Shown: positions 44,750 to 54,306, numbered from the stretch's first letter. The stretch: 64,000 nt of DNA from Aerococcaceae bacterium DSM 111021 (GCA_020112395.1 JACCEK010000001.1:1-64000); one strand, 5' to 3'. The notes: generated from the sequence alone by a model not told the origin. Made by a program: numbers and translations.

Positions 44750-45724
44750 TTAGGCAGTTTCAGTATTGTAAAGAGATTCTCCAATAGCAGTTAAACGATT
44801 TTGCCATTCTTCTGTTGATAAATTATTAGAAGTTACAAAACGATTGCGAGGATGACGACGGCATTCTGGTGAACATCCACGTACATATTTTGCTTCATTT
44901 TCTTCAGAAGTTAAAATTTGTTTGTTACATTCAGGATTACAGCAGTTTACATAACGCTCACAAGGAGTTCCGTCATAGTGATCTTTACCAACAATTGTTG
45001 GTGCTACACGATTAATTGGAACAGAGATACGTTCATCAAAAACATACATTTGACCTTCCCATAAATCACCTTGAGTTTCAGGATCTTTACCGTAAGTGTC
45101 AATACCACCTTCTAATTGGCCAACCTCTGTAGCAAGTCCTTCACGAAGCATCCAACCAGAGAATTTCTCACAGCGGACTCCACCAGTACAATAAACTACG
45201 ACTTTTTTATCCATGAATTTTTCTTTGTTATTAATAACCCATTCCGGTAATTCACGGAAATTACGAATTTCAGGGCGAATAGCTCCTTTAAAATGACCTA
45301 GGTCATATTCATAGTCATTACGCGTGTCCAATACAATTGTATCTTTATCTTCAAGAGCTTCGCGGAATTCAGTTGGTTTTAAGTGTTTACCTGTAGTAGT
45401 TAATGGGTCGATATCATCTTCTAAGTCAAGAGATACAATCTCATCACGTACACGAACATACATCTTACTATGAGCATATCCTTCTGCTGGATCTTCTTTG
45501 AACCATACATCTTCAAAACCAGACTGTGAATGTAGGTACTCTTTATATTTTTCAGTTTGCTCGATTGTTCCTGATACTGTTCCGTTTATACCTTCAGTTC
45601 CAACTAATACGCGTCCTTTAAGTCCATGTCTTTTGCAAAAAGCAATATGATCTAACCTAAAAGCCTCTGGATCCTCGATTGTCTTGTACTTATAAAACAA
45701 TAAAACCTTAAATTCTGTCTTCAT
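44750..45724 (-). CDS. trhO: tRNA uridine(34) hydroxylase (rhodanese family)
   Basis: 324 residues, the Firmicute form of the YceA/TrhO family (UPF0176). It performs oxygen-dependent hydroxylation of U34 in several tRNAs to 5-hydroxyuridine. The rhodanese domain holds the catalytic Cys in [18 protein letters not shown]-terminal extension has several Cys ([23 protein letters not shown]) that probably bind zinc and is typical of Gram-positive members. The ATG follows AAGGAGGAAA. It is located 30 bases downstream-side of the PBP start on the same strand, so trhO is first and the PBP gene may be cotranscribed. Confidence 0.92.
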   Translation of the reverse strand: MKTEFKVLLFYKYKTIEDPEAFRLDHIAFCKRHGLKGRVLVGTEGINGTVSGTIEQTEKYKEYLHSQSGFEDVWFKEDPAEGYAHSKMYVRVRDEIVSLDLEDDIDPLTTTGKHLKPTEFREALEDKDTIVLDTRNDYEYDLGHFKGAIRPEIRNFRELPEWVINNKEKFMDKKVVVYCTGGVRCEKFSGWMLREGLATEVGQLEGGIDTYGKDPETQGDLWEGQMYVFDERISVPINRVAPTIVGKDHYDGTPCERYVNCCNPECNKQILTSEENEAKYVRGCSPECRRHPRNRFVTSNNLSTEEWQNRLTAIGESLYNTETA

Positions 45725-45918
45725 TAAAAATTTCCTCCTTGTAGTTGCATACTACAGTTTTCTAAATACATATTATACTATTAAACGGGTATTGGTAACA
45801 AGTATTCTACAAACTTCATATAAATTTAATACAAAAATCATATTATGGATGAGAATGATTATCTAAATTGGTATAATACTAATTATATTAATAAAAAAAC
45901 ACAAAGATGGTGAAGCGT

Positions 45919-46821
45919 ATGCTTAATAAAGTATTGTTAATAACAAATCCTGTCGCTGGAAAAGGCCACGGTGAAAAATATGCTGAAAAATTAAAAGATG
46001 TTCTTGAATTGAATCATAATTCAGATGTTGAAATAAAAATAACTAAAGTAGAACATGATGCTACAGAGTGGAGCAAAAATGCTACAAAAGAGGGTTTCGA
46101 CACTGTAATTTGCCTTGGAGGCGATGGAACAGTCTCAGAAACAGTCAATGGGATTTTGCAAGCAGATGATAAACCGATTTTTGGTTTCATCCCAATGGGT
46201 ACAGTGAATGATTTAGGGCGCGCACTAGGCTATAATATGAATGTAGAAAAAGCGATTGAAGACTTCAAAGAAGCATCATTAGACAAATTAGATGTCGGTA
46301 AAGTTAATAATCAAGTATTCGTTAATGTTATTGCATTAGGTCCTATCGCTGAAGAGGTTATGGCAACTAATTCAGACGATAAGAATAAATTTGGTGTACT
46401 GGCGTATGTTCGTGACGGCATAAAAGCTTTCTTTACAGATAAAGGTTATGAAATACGAGTAACGTCTTCAGATGGAACAGAAACGGATATTAAGACGAAT
46501 CTATTATTTATTGGTTTAACGAATAGTATTGGTGGGGTAGAATTTATGGTTCCTGAAGCGAGTTATAATGATGGAAAAGGGTATCTTGCTGCTATTAAAG
46601 GACATACTCCAATCAGCACGATTAGAGCAGGGCTTGAGGTTGGTTTAGCTAATTTAGATGCTGATAATATCTTTAGATTATCTGACACGAAATTTAAGAT
46701 AGAAGCATTAGATAATGAGAAAGTTATTACAAACGTTGATGGTGATAATGGACCAGAACTACCATTAGAAATTGAAATAATAAGTAATGCAATTGATGTT
46801 TTAATAACAGGAAAAAGTTAA
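45919..46821 (+). CDS. diacylglycerol kinase family lipid kinase
   Basis: 300 residues from the ATG that gives the standard N-terminus MLNKVLLITNPVAGKG; an in-frame ATG 12 bases upstream overlaps the weak ribosome site GGTGAAG. The DAGK catalytic motif is CLGGDGTVSETVNG, followed by FGFIPMGTVNDLGRALG (nucleotide and lipid site). Bacterial members include DgkB, which recycles diacylglycerol into phosphatidate, and YegS-like lipid kinases, so the exact lipid is not fixed. It has its own promoter region with TGGTATAAT near 45871. Confidence 0.88.
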   Translation: MLNKVLLITNPVAGKGHGEKYAEKLKDVLELNHNSDVEIKITKVEHDATEWSKNATKEGFDTVICLGGDGTVSETVNGILQADDKPIFGFIPMGTVNDLGRALGYNMNVEKAIEDFKEASLDKLDVGKVNNQVFVNVIALGPIAEEVMATNSDDKNKFGVLAYVRDGIKAFFTDKGYEIRVTSSDGTETDIKTNLLFIGLTNSIGGVEFMVPEASYNDGKGYLAAIKGHTPISTIRAGLEVGLANLDADNIFRLSDTKFKIEALDNEKVITNVDGDNGPELPLEIEIISNAIDVLITGKS

Positions 46822-46906
46822 AAAGCATATTGTGAGCAATATATTTGAAAATACGTTATAATTGTATTAGTGAGCGTTAAGGTCAACAAGGAAAGAGGGA
46901 ATTAAC

Positions 46907-47305
46907 GTGAGTACAGAAAACGTAACAGCAAGTGAACGTAAGATTATTGAACGTGAACTAAGAAGAGGTACTAGCAAATCTCGTATTGCAACGATTTTAG
47001 ATGTTGATTACGAAAAAGGGCTTGTCAAAATTGAGAGTGTGAAGGACAAAATCCGTCCTGAAGTTGGTAATCAGATTGAATTTAAGTTCAGAGATAGTAA
47101 AATGAGTGGTATTATAATTAAACTATTAACGAATAGTGCTGTTGTCGAAATATATTGGAAAGAATCTGATATAACGATGCGTGATATTTGCGAAGATCGA
47201 ACTATTGTGAACTTCAAAGATATAGTATCGTTTGTTTCTCTTCCAGTGCAAGATGAAGATGAAGATGTTATGTTCGAATACGAAGAAGTAACGACTACAA
47301 ATTAA
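46907..47305 (+). CDS. DUF2187-family protein
   Basis: 132 residues starting at GTG behind GGAAAGAGGG. The segment at about 48-90 (IRPEVGNQIEFKFRDSKMSG, then NSAVVEI) fits the DUF2187 beta-barrel, seen elsewhere in small proteins of about 60 residues such as Bacillus YkvS. The first 45 residues are a helical, basic extension (ERELRRGTSKSRIATILD), and the last 30 are acidic. The function is unknown. It is single, with its own terminator. Confidence 0.7.
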   Translation: MSTENVTASERKIIERELRRGTSKSRIATILDVDYEKGLVKIESVKDKIRPEVGNQIEFKFRDSKMSGIIIKLLTNSAVVEIYWKESDITMRDICEDRTIVNFKDIVSFVSLPVQDEDEDVMFEYEEVTTTN

Positions 47306-47308
47306 AAG

Positions 47309-47341
47309 AAACATGCCTCATTTTTAATAAGGCATGTTTTT
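47309..47341 (+). terminator. terminator after the DUF2187 gene
   Basis: AAACATGCCT/AGGCATGTTT stem with a ten-base loop and a short T-run. Confidence 0.85.
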
Positions 47342-47358
47342 GATTTAATTAAATTTCA

Positions 47359-47399
47359 AGTAAAAGCCATTCCAAGTTAATTTCGGAATGGCTTTTACT
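47359..47399 (-). terminator. terminator of the TPR-like gene
   Basis: AGTAAAAGCCATTCC/GGAATGGCTTTTACT, a 15-bp inverted repeat just after the minus-strand stop codon. The T-run on the minus side is broken (CTTTTACTT). Confidence 0.65.
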
Positions 47400-48364
47400 T
47401 ATACTTGGAATAATTGATTTAGTTCATTTTGAGCCATTTGGTATACAGCTATTTCTTTATCATTGAGAATTTCATCATCGCCATTTTCTAATCCGAACTG
47501 AATGAGGGTATAACGTAACCAATCTTTGGGATTGGATATTGTTTCTTCGAAGAAAGGATAAAAAATCATGACATGTAAATTGAATAATTCATGTACTTGT
47601 GTTGCAAAGTGAGGATCAGTTTGAGCGAAGTAATCTTCAATTACTGTCGTTCCATCTTTGTAATAATCAGTATCTTTATATGCTTTCAATTCACTTGTAT
47701 TAATGTTTTTTCGTGTATTTAACCAACAAAGTTCTAAGTTAATGTTTTCTTTACTATTTAATATGTAGTGTAATATATCATTTTTGATAAAGTTTAAAAT
47801 ATTCTCCTGCATTAACAATGCTTTAAGCAAGGGTAAATTTTTATTTAAATCAGTCTGATAAATTTGTTTTAATTCCGATAATAAATCAAAATGCGAGAAA
47901 GACAATAAGTGATGCACATATGCTTGGAACTTTTCTTCAGTATCCAAATTATTTATTTTTTGCCTGATCTCTAATTGAGTAGTAATCGATTTAATTGATT
48001 TATTTAGTTCAATTGTCACAGTTGAACTTTGATTTAAATCTCTTAATTGATATAATTTATTTAAACTTTCACTAGTAGGACTCATTATTGGCAATGATTG
48101 AGAATATAGACTGATTAATTGTGTTGATTCTGAGATGAAATCTAAAGTAAATCGGTCATTTCTCCATAATCGTAATAAATCATTTTGCTGATTAAATGTA
48201 ATATATAATTTAATCAGTTCAGTAAATATATGGGGAGCTTCATCTAGTTTATAACTCTTTTCTAATAAATGAATTCCTTCAGTAAAATGGTTATTTTCTA
48301 AAGCATTTATTGCTTTTCTGTAATAATTTTCAGCATTATTCGGCATTGGCGTAATATCTGTCAT
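47399..48364 (-). CDS. TPR-like helical protein of unknown function
   Basis: 321 residues from the ATG 8 bases after AAAGGA; an in-frame ATG 15 bases upstream is before that site. The N-terminal segment (AENYYRKAINALENNHFTEG, then HLLEKSYKLDEAPHIFTEL) has the spacing of tetratricopeptide repeats, and the rest is predicted all-helical. A TPR-like scaffold is inferred. The conserved partner is unknown. It is divergent from the RNase H gene with 36 bases between the start codons, so the two promoters must overlap or be interleaved with the coding starts. Confidence 0.65.
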   Translation of the reverse strand: MTDITPMPNNAENYYRKAINALENNHFTEGIHLLEKSYKLDEAPHIFTELIKLYITFNQQNDLLRLWRNDRFTLDFISESTQLISLYSQSLPIMSPTSESLNKLYQLRDLNQSSTVTIELNKSIKSITTQLEIRQKINNLDTEEKFQAYVHHLLSFSHFDLLSELKQIYQTDLNKNLPLLKALLMQENILNFIKNDILHYILNSKENINLELCWLNTRKNINTSELKAYKDTDYYKDGTTVIEDYFAQTDPHFATQVHELFNLHVMIFYPFFEETISNPKDWLRYTLIQFGLENGDDEILNDKEIAVYQMAQNELNQLFQV

Positions 48365-48400
48365 AGTTTTTCCTTTCATAAAAAATAAAAGAGGTTAAAG

Positions 48401-48847
48401 ATGATCAAAATAAATACAGATGCTGCTTATAATCCCAACACTCAAGAGACTGGGATTGGCATACATATAGTACATGATAATCATCGTGAGTTAATAAAAA
48501 TATTCGTATCGGAGGTTACAGATAATCATATTGCTGAGTTTCTAGCATTAATTGCAGCAATAAATTATATACAAACCAATCTTGATACAAACCAGATTAT
48601 CACGTATCAGTCAGATAGTAAAATAGTAATTCAATCAATTGAAAAACAGTATGTAAAAAATATAGAATACAAAAAATTATTGGATTATATATTGAGCATT
48701 ATCAATGAATACCCGACATTTTTTGCTAGTTGGATTCCAGAAGCTCAAAACCGTGGAGCAGATTCATTAGCAAAACAAGCTTTGAGAAAAGAGGGGAAAT
48801 TAGAAAAAACGATTACTTATTCTCAATTAGTCTTTGATAAATTATAA
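48401..48847 (+). CDS. RNase HI-family protein
   Basis: 148 residues. The four acidic residues of RNase HI can be followed: Asp7 (INTDAAY), Glu in HIAEFLALIAAI, Asp in YQSDSKIV, and Asp in NRGADSLAKQAL. The fold is the short type without the basic handle helix, like Bacillus YpdQ/YpeP and other reverse-transcriptase-like domains. Cleavage of RNA in RNA-DNA hybrids is plausible, but some members are inactive. It complements the RNase HIII at 25031. The start follows AAGAGG, and a strong hairpin follows the stop. Confidence 0.82.
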   Translation: MIKINTDAAYNPNTQETGIGIHIVHDNHRELIKIFVSEVTDNHIAEFLALIAAINYIQTNLDTNQIITYQSDSKIVIQSIEKQYVKNIEYKKLLDYILSIINEYPTFFASWIPEAQNRGADSLAKQALRKEGKLEKTITYSQLVFDKL

Positions 48848-48849
48848 AA

Positions 48850-48896
48850 ATAAGCTTTCTGGTTGGGCTACTAGGCCTAATCAGAAAGCTTAATTT
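48850..48896. terminator. hairpin terminator between RNase H gene and ypsC
   Basis: TAAGCTTTCTG/CAGAAAGCTTA stem with an inner TTGGGC/GCCTAA pairing. The flanking T-tract is modest, and it could serve both convergent genes. Confidence 0.75.
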
Positions 48897-48919
48897 TAAC
48901 CATAATAATTAAATATTTT

Positions 48920-50053
48920 TTAGTTGCGACGACCCCAGTATTGGTAATAAGTCACTTTTAAAGGACCATTGTATAACTTTCTCTTTTTAGTCGCTTTCTT
49001 ACCGTAAAACTCTTCGAATTTATCATCACTTGTGATGATGTATTTACTCCATGTAGGCATTGTCTCGTATAAGTCACCCATTTGACGGTAAATATCTTGA
49101 ACAGCTTCTTCAGATAACATTCTATCTCCGTATGGAGGGTTAGATATTAGGATACCGAAATCCGTCGTAGGGCGATAATCAGCCAGTTGCATTTGTTTGA
49201 ATTCGATTGAATTTCCGACACCAGCTTCACGAGCATTGTCTTGTGCAATCTCAATCATACGTCCATCTACATCCGAACCAAATATTTGTAGTTCTTTATC
49301 ATAATCAGCAGCTTCCTCGGCTTCAGTGCGAGTTTCTTGCCAAACATCAGTATGTTCGTTAAGTAAGTCCCATTTTTCAGCAGCAAATTCACGTTTTAAA
49401 CCTGGAGCAATATTATGTCCCATTAATGCAGCTTCAATAAGGATTGTTCCTGAACCACAAGTAGGGTCGTACAATGGACGATCATCACGCCAAGTTGTAA
49501 GCATTACTAATGCAGCAGCCATATTTTCTTTCATTGGCGCTGTCCCTTTATGTTCACGGTATCCACGTTTGAATAAGCTTGTTCCACTAGTATCTAAAGT
49601 TAACATGACGTGGTCTTTTCTAATTGCAACTTCGATAGGGAAAAGGGCACCAGTTTCAGGTAAGTCAGAACGACGGTGGTAGAAGTCCATTAATCGTTTA
49701 CTAATTGCTTTTTTTACAATACGTTGAACGTTAGGTACACTATGTAATGTTGACTTAATTGATTTTCCACTTACAGGGAATTCAGCATCCATAGGAAGAA
49801 TATCTTCCCAAGGAAGGTCATAAGTTTGATTAAATAAGTCATCAAATGTTTTAGTGTCAAATTCACCAAAAATAATTTTTACACGGTCCGCTGTACGTAA
49901 CCATAAGTTACTATATGCAATATCTTTTGCAGTACCATCAAAACGAACAAGTCCATTTTCAGTTTGGGTCTCATAACCAAAATCTTTAAGTTCTCTAGCA
50001 ACTAAAGCTTCAATTCCAGCAGCTGCAGTAGCTAATAACGAGTATTTTTTCAT
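48920..50053 (-). CDS. ypsC: THUMP-domain 23S rRNA guanine-N2 methyltransferase (YpsC/RlmL-N type)
   Basis: 377 residues from the ATG 8 bases after TTGGAG; an in-frame GTG three codons earlier overlaps that site. An N-terminal ferredoxin-like/THUMP RNA-binding region (about 1-160) is followed by a class I methyltransferase with DPTCGSGTILIEAAL and the catalytic NPPYGDRM. Homologues methylate the N2 position of a 23S rRNA guanine; the exact site here is inferred. It is third in the gpsB-rnpB-ypsC arrangement, which is conserved in Bacillus, and follows the rnpB terminator. Confidence 0.9.
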   Translation of the reverse strand: MKKYSLLATAAAGIEALVARELKDFGYETQTENGLVRFDGTAKDIAYSNLWLRTADRVKIIFGEFDTKTFDDLFNQTYDLPWEDILPMDAEFPVSGKSIKSTLHSVPNVQRIVKKAISKRLMDFYHRRSDLPETGALFPIEVAIRKDHVMLTLDTSGTSLFKRGYREHKGTAPMKENMAAALVMLTTWRDDRPLYDPTCGSGTILIEAALMGHNIAPGLKREFAAEKWDLLNEHTDVWQETRTEAEEAADYDKELQIFGSDVDGRMIEIAQDNAREAGVGNSIEFKQMQLADYRPTTDFGILISNPPYGDRMLSEEAVQDIYRQMGDLYETMPTWSKYIITSDDKFEEFYGKKATKKRKLYNGPLKVTYYQYWGRRN

Positions 50054-50091
50054 ATTTTTCACTCCAATATTTTTCCACTTTAAGTTTACAT

Positions 50092-50116
50092 AAAAAAAGA
50101 CTCTGATTCCAGAGTC
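50092..50116 (-). terminator. terminator of rnpB
   Basis: GACTCTGGAATCAGAGTC on the minus strand, followed by seven Ts. It lies about 20 bases after the mature 3' end of RNase P RNA. Confidence 0.93.
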
Positions 50117-50136
50117 AATTAAATAAAACCTATGAA

Positions 50137-50520
50137 TAGTAAATTTCTATAAGCCATGTCCTGTCATTATCTCTAGCATAGGGACTAGAGATAATGGATA
50201 ATCATCTATCTACGATAATAATACCGTCTTCTTCTTTTGTTCATTTACTACTTGAAGAAATGCCCCTACCAATGTTTGGGTTGCTCGCTCGAGGGGTTTA
50301 CCGCGTTCCAATCTTATAGTTTCCTATAAGCTTCGTCTCTGTGGCACTTTACAAAATACTGCATCATAGTCGAAACCTTAGATGGTTTTTTTGCCGTTAT
50401 CCTTAAAAGGATACCTTAACTTATTTTTTCGTTAAGCACGAACACTACAAGCATCGCAGCTTGTGCGAGCATGGACTTTCCTCAGCTAAATTAATAACCG
50501 CGATTATCTGAAATTTACTA
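50137..50520 (-). ncRNA. rnpB: RNase P RNA, type B
   Basis: The minus strand carries the universal core GAGGAAAGTCCATGCTCGC (50460-50485 region), the GTAGTGTTCGTGC segment, and the 3' ACAAGCATCG and CAGGACATGGCTTATAG elements. The outermost helix P1 pairs TAGTAAATTTC at the 5' end (50510-50520) with GAAATTTACTA at the 3' end (50137-50147), which sets both ends and a length of 384 nt. It is the catalytic RNA that trims 5' leaders from pre-tRNAs, including the 20 tRNAs at the left end. Confidence 0.95.
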
Positions 50521-50529
50521 GATCATTTA

Positions 50530-50886
50530 TTAATATTTTGTTGCTTTTGAGTAATCGATTGTATTGTCTGTATTGTCAATTTTAGAACCGAAAACATGCT
50601 TTTCTAAATTTGATAAACGCTTAAGAATATCAAAGTTTGTTACACCGCTCCCAGGAGAGTTAGGTGTGCTTTTCTTAGCTAATGCAAGTTGTTTTGTAAG
50701 CTCATCGACTTTACTAATTAGACGTTCATTTTCATTTTTTAAATAAACTACATCTTTTTGGAAAGAATCGTAATCTCTGATGATACTGTCTAAATACTCA
50801 TCAACTTCAGCAGTATTGTATCCTCGCACAGATTTATTAAACTCTTTTTGTAATATATCTTTTGCAGTTAGGTTTTTTTCTGCCAT
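50530..50886 (-). CDS. gpsB: cell cycle protein GpsB
   Basis: 118 residues from the ATG behind GAGGTG; an in-frame GTG three codons earlier lies within that site. It is a DivIVA-like septal adaptor. The N-terminal membrane/PBP-binding domain (about 1-70) has KDILQKEFNKSVRGYNTAEVD and DEYLDSIIRDYDSF, then a linker and a short C-terminal helix (FDILKRLSNLEKHVFG) for hexamerisation. GpsB links class A PBPs to the division machinery. The PBP gene at 40973 is a likely client. The rnpB 5' end lies about 10 bases after its stop. Confidence 0.95.
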   Translation of the reverse strand: MAEKNLTAKDILQKEFNKSVRGYNTAEVDEYLDSIIRDYDSFQKDVVYLKNENERLISKVDELTKQLALAKKSTPNSPGSGVTNFDILKRLSNLEKHVFGSKIDNTDNTIDYSKATKY

Positions 50887-50895
50887 TTTATTCAC

Positions 50896-51242
50896 CTCGT
50901 ATGTTATATATTTTTATAAGAATGGCACTTTAGTTGAAACTAATTAATAGTTTACTATTACTTCGAATAAAATTCAAAGTAAAACACTAAAGAAATAATT
51001 AAGTTAGTATTACAACGTTTGACTAATTTTATTATGCCATGAAATTAGTCAAATTGCTAATTCATTATAATGTGCTATGGCGTGAATAACAAGGGGGAAA
51101 TTAGTTTATTGATAAATAATTATTTAATGAAGAGTGAGAAGGTATTTTGTTTTTGCTTAGTTAGGTCTAGCTAACTCTAATTAAATTGAAATATAATGCA
51201 AAATCAGTCATAATATTAGATGACTAATTAGGTGGTGTATTA
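50896..51242. other. intergenic region between gpsB and the DUF3013 gene
   Basis: 347 bases. It should hold the divergent promoters of gpsB and the prmA cluster. I see AGTTAG/CTAACT (51159-51176) as a small hairpin and no other structured element or gene. Confidence 0.55.
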
Positions 51243-51746
51243 ATGAATAAATCAAATATATTAAACGTTTTTGAACAGCTAATTCAAGAATCTTATTTTC
51301 ACTGTGAGTGGGCAATAGAATGGCGGGAACAAGAAAATGATATTGTATTAATTTTCCAAATGACTTTATCGAATCCGAATAATCATCCTTTTAGAGATAC
51401 GATGAATATAACAAGTAATCACGAAACCATTTTGTACACTGTGAAAATTATTATTTATGATAATCGTCAGAAAGAATTTAGTCATGATGATTATATAGTC
51501 TCAATTCCTTTGAATTACGAGATGGGTATCGACTACGGCGAGTGCCTTTCTATTGTTAAGTATTTAAAAAATTTAACGTCGTCCGTGAATATAAAATGGC
51601 TAGAATTTCTGTCAGATACAAAAGCGGAGAAGTTCTCATTAGAGTGGAAGTGGAATGAATTTGAAGAGATTAGAAATCGATTAATTGAAAGCAATCGATA
51701 TAGTAAAACGCCAATTTATTTTCCACAACAAAATGACATAAATTAA
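51243..51746 (+). CDS. DUF3013-family protein
   Basis: 167 residues, soluble, no signal peptide. Family-like features are the N-terminal helix (NILNVFEQLIQESYFHCEWAIEW) and the strand-rich centre (VLIFQMTLSN, VKIIIYDNRQKEF). DUF3013 genes are found directly upstream of prmA in Lactobacillales, which is also the case here (14 bases between). The function is unknown. It is the first gene of a DUF3013-prmA-rsmE-deoC run. Confidence 0.8.
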   Translation: MNKSNILNVFEQLIQESYFHCEWAIEWREQENDIVLIFQMTLSNPNNHPFRDTMNITSNHETILYTVKIIIYDNRQKEFSHDDYIVSIPLNYEMGIDYGECLSIVKYLKNLTSSVNIKWLEFLSDTKAEKFSLEWKWNEFEEIRNRLIESNRYSKTPIYFPQQNDIN

Positions 51747-51759
51747 GGAGTGTTGATAA

Positions 51760-52719
51760 ATGGTTGAAACATGGAAGGAAATAAAAATCACGTTAAATTC
51801 GTTACAAACTAACGAAATTGATTTAGTTAATTATTATTTAAACGAGGCAGGTGCGGTAGGAAATGAAATAAAATATGCACAAGGTTATTTAGAAAACCAT
51901 CCCAATTTATTCGGAGAAATCCCCGTAGATTTACCAGAGGATTATTTAAATCATCCTGTAGAAGTGATTGGTTATTATGAATCTAGTATACATCTTGATG
52001 AACTTGAAGCAAACTTAAACACAATTGAAAATATTGAGTTCAAAATTGAAAGCAATGACTTAAAAACTGAAAACTGGCATAAAAACTGGATGAAATATTA
52101 TAAGCCAGAACGAATTTCAAGGTTCTTATCCATTGTCCCAGAATGGGAAGAATACCATCCAGCGCCACATGAACAAGTTATATTCATGGATCCTGGTGTT
52201 GCTTTTGGAACGGGTAATCATCCAACAACTCGCCTAAGTGCTCAAGCGTTAGAGTTAGTTATGCGTGGGGGAGAAATTGTCCTAGATGTTGGAACTGGAA
52301 CAGGTATTTTGAGTTTTATTGCGGCTGTCTTCGGAGCAAAGCAAGTTCTTGGGATGGATTTTGATCCTCAGGCTGTTCAAGCTGCTATTAATAATTTAGA
52401 ATCTCAGAAAAATAATGCAAAGATTGTCCAATTAATCCAAACGAATCAGATTGAATTTATTGAAAATGATTTACTAAAAGGGATTGATAATAAAGCGGAT
52501 ATTATTGTCGCAAATATTTTGCCGCATATTTTAGTTAATCTATTCTCAGATGCTTATAAATTATTAGCAGATGACGGCTATTTAATTTTAGGTGGTATTT
52601 TAAATGATAAAGCTCACTTAATTGAAGAAGCAATAGAGAAGCATCAGTTCAAGATTTATCTTAAAACACACATGAATGAATGGGTTAACTATATTGTGAT
52701 TAAGGGAGAAAAGGATTAA
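51760..52719 (+). CDS. prmA: ribosomal protein L11 methyltransferase
   Basis: 319 residues. It trimethylates ribosomal protein L11. An N-terminal substrate-binding domain (about 1-75) is followed by the SAM domain with DVGTGTGILSFIAAVFGA near 170 and the catalytic region ANILPHIL. FMDPGVAFGTGNHPTTRL near 145 is the family hallmark. The ATG follows AAGGAGTG. rsmE starts inside its stop codon (TAATG), so translation is coupled. Confidence 0.96.
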   Translation: MVETWKEIKITLNSLQTNEIDLVNYYLNEAGAVGNEIKYAQGYLENHPNLFGEIPVDLPEDYLNHPVEVIGYYESSIHLDELEANLNTIENIEFKIESNDLKTENWHKNWMKYYKPERISRFLSIVPEWEEYHPAPHEQVIFMDPGVAFGTGNHPTTRLSAQALELVMRGGEIVLDVGTGTGILSFIAAVFGAKQVLGMDFDPQAVQAAINNLESQKNNAKIVQLIQTNQIEFIENDLLKGIDNKADIIVANILPHILVNLFSDAYKLLADDGYLILGGILNDKAHLIEEAIEKHQFKIYLKTHMNEWVNYIVIKGEKD

Positions 52720-53468
52720 TGCAACGTTATTTTTTGAACAAAGACTTAGAGTTAGAACAAATTATCCAACTGGAAAAGGCTGATAACCATCACGTAACAA
52801 GAGTAATGCGAGGACAAGTGAATGACGAGCTTATTATTGTAGACTCAAAAAATATTGCTTATAAAGCAAAAATTAAAGAGATTATAGATGGGGCAGCGAA
52901 TTTAATTATAGTGGATGAGTTAAAGGATCAACAAAAAGAACTGCCCATTCAAGTGACTATAGCTTGTGGTTTATCAAAAAATGATAAAATTGATTTGATT
53001 GTACAAAAAGCAACAGAATGTGGAATGGCTAAGTTTATACCAGTTGCCTTAGATAGAGATGTTGTAAAATGGAAAGATAATAAACAAGCGAGTAAACTCG
53101 AAAGACTTGAGCGTATAAGTAAAGAAGCGGCAGAACAATGTCATCGAAATGTTATACCAGAAATAAGTTCTTTATCAACGATAAATAAATTAGTTCAAGA
53201 AGCCCCAAATTATGAGCATAAATTAATTGCTTACGAAGAGACTGCCAAAAATGGTCAGCACGGCCAACTCAAAAAAACATTGAATGAAATTCAGGCCGGA
53301 GAAAATTTAATTATTGTCTTTGGTTCTGAAGGTGGTTTGACAGAAATGGAAGTAGCCAAATTGAAAGAAGTAGGGTATATTGAAAGTAGTTTGGGACCCA
53401 GAATTCTAAGAGCAGAAACTGCACCTATCTACGCTTTAAGTGCAATTAGTTATCAATTAGAAGTATAA
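52719..53468 (+). CDS. rsmE: 16S rRNA (uracil1498-N3)-methyltransferase
   Basis: 249 residues, normal for RsmE. The PUA-like N-terminal domain (HHVTRVMRGQVNDELIIVDS) precedes a SPOUT methyltransferase with IVQKATECGM, FGSEGGLTEMEV and LGPRILRAETAPIYALSAI. It methylates U1498 of 16S rRNA. It overlaps prmA by one base, and deoC follows 15 bases later. Confidence 0.96.
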   Translation: MQRYFLNKDLELEQIIQLEKADNHHVTRVMRGQVNDELIIVDSKNIAYKAKIKEIIDGAANLIIVDELKDQQKELPIQVTIACGLSKNDKIDLIVQKATECGMAKFIPVALDRDVVKWKDNKQASKLERLERISKEAAEQCHRNVIPEISSLSTINKLVQEAPNYEHKLIAYEETAKNGQHGQLKKTLNEIQAGENLIIVFGSEGGLTEMEVAKLKEVGYIESSLGPRILRAETAPIYALSAISYQLEV

Positions 53469-53483
53469 GAAAGAGGAGATAAA

Positions 53484-54158
53484 ATGGAATTATCAAAATA
53501 TATTGACCACACACTACTGAAAGCAGATGCGACAGAAAGTCAAATTGAAAAATTATGTCAAGAAGCTGCAGAGTATAACTTTAAATCAGTATGTATTAAC
53601 CCAGCATGGGTATCAAAAGCGAAAGAATTATTAAATGATTCTGAAAGTTTAGTATGTACTGTAATAGGATTTCCCTTAGGAGCAAACTCGAAAGATATTA
53701 AAGTATACGAAGCAAAACAAGCTGTTAAAGATGGTGCGGATGAAATCGATATGGTTATCAATATTTCACGTGCAAAAGATGGCGATTGGGCTTATGTATT
53801 AGATGAGATTGAAGCTGTTGTAAAAGCAGTCGACGAATCAATTACGACTAAAGTAATTATCGAAACATCTTTATTAACAGATGATGAAAAACGCAAGGCA
53901 TCGGAAATTGTTAAAGAATCTGGCGCAGACTTCGTTAAAACATCAACTGGATTTTCAACAGGTGGAGCGACACTTACAGACGTAAAATTAATGCGTGATG
54001 CAGTGGGGCCGGATTTAGGAGTTAAAGCAAGTGGTGGAGTAAGTAATTATGATGAAGCGATTGCTATGATAGAAGCGGGAGCTACTCGAATAGGTGCGTC
54101 AAAAGGGATCGCGATTGTTTCAGGGACTCAATCAACGTCAACTGACGACAGTTACTAA
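53484..54158 (+). CDS. deoC: deoxyribose-phosphate aldolase
   Basis: 224 residues. It cleaves 2-deoxyribose-5-phosphate to glyceraldehyde-3-phosphate and acetaldehyde. The Schiff-base lysine is Lys152 (FVKTSTGF), with the supporting DEIDMVIN motif near 86-93 and the phosphate loop KASGGVS. The ATG follows AAGAGGAG. Its place behind rsmE, apart from other nucleoside-catabolism genes, is unusual; a terminator follows it. Confidence 0.96.
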   Translation: MELSKYIDHTLLKADATESQIEKLCQEAAEYNFKSVCINPAWVSKAKELLNDSESLVCTVIGFPLGANSKDIKVYEAKQAVKDGADEIDMVINISRAKDGDWAYVLDEIEAVVKAVDESITTKVIIETSLLTDDEKRKASEIVKESGADFVKTSTGFSTGGATLTDVKLMRDAVGPDLGVKASGGVSNYDEAIAMIEAGATRIGASKGIAIVSGTQSTSTDDSY

Positions 54159-54170
54159 TCATTACGTGTC

Positions 54171-54211
54171 ACAAAAGAAGGCTGTGCTAAACAAAAGCAC
54201 AGTCTTTTGTT
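54171..54211 (+). terminator. terminator after deoC
   Basis: ACAAAAG...GCTGTGCT / AGCACAG...CTTTTGT nested stem with a short loop and terminal T-tract. Confidence 0.85.
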
Positions 54212-54243
54212 ATAATAAAAAATAAAGAAAAAAGCGCTGGATG

Positions 54244-54272
54244 TTGTTAAATAAATATAATTAGGTTATAAT
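54244..54272 (+). promoter_or_regulatory. promoter of rel
   Basis: TTGTTA and TATAAT are separated by 17 bases, 35 bases before the rel start codon. Confidence 0.7.
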
Positions 54273-54306
54273 TGCGCTTATATTTTAAGAAGTGAGGTGA
54301 ATAAAT

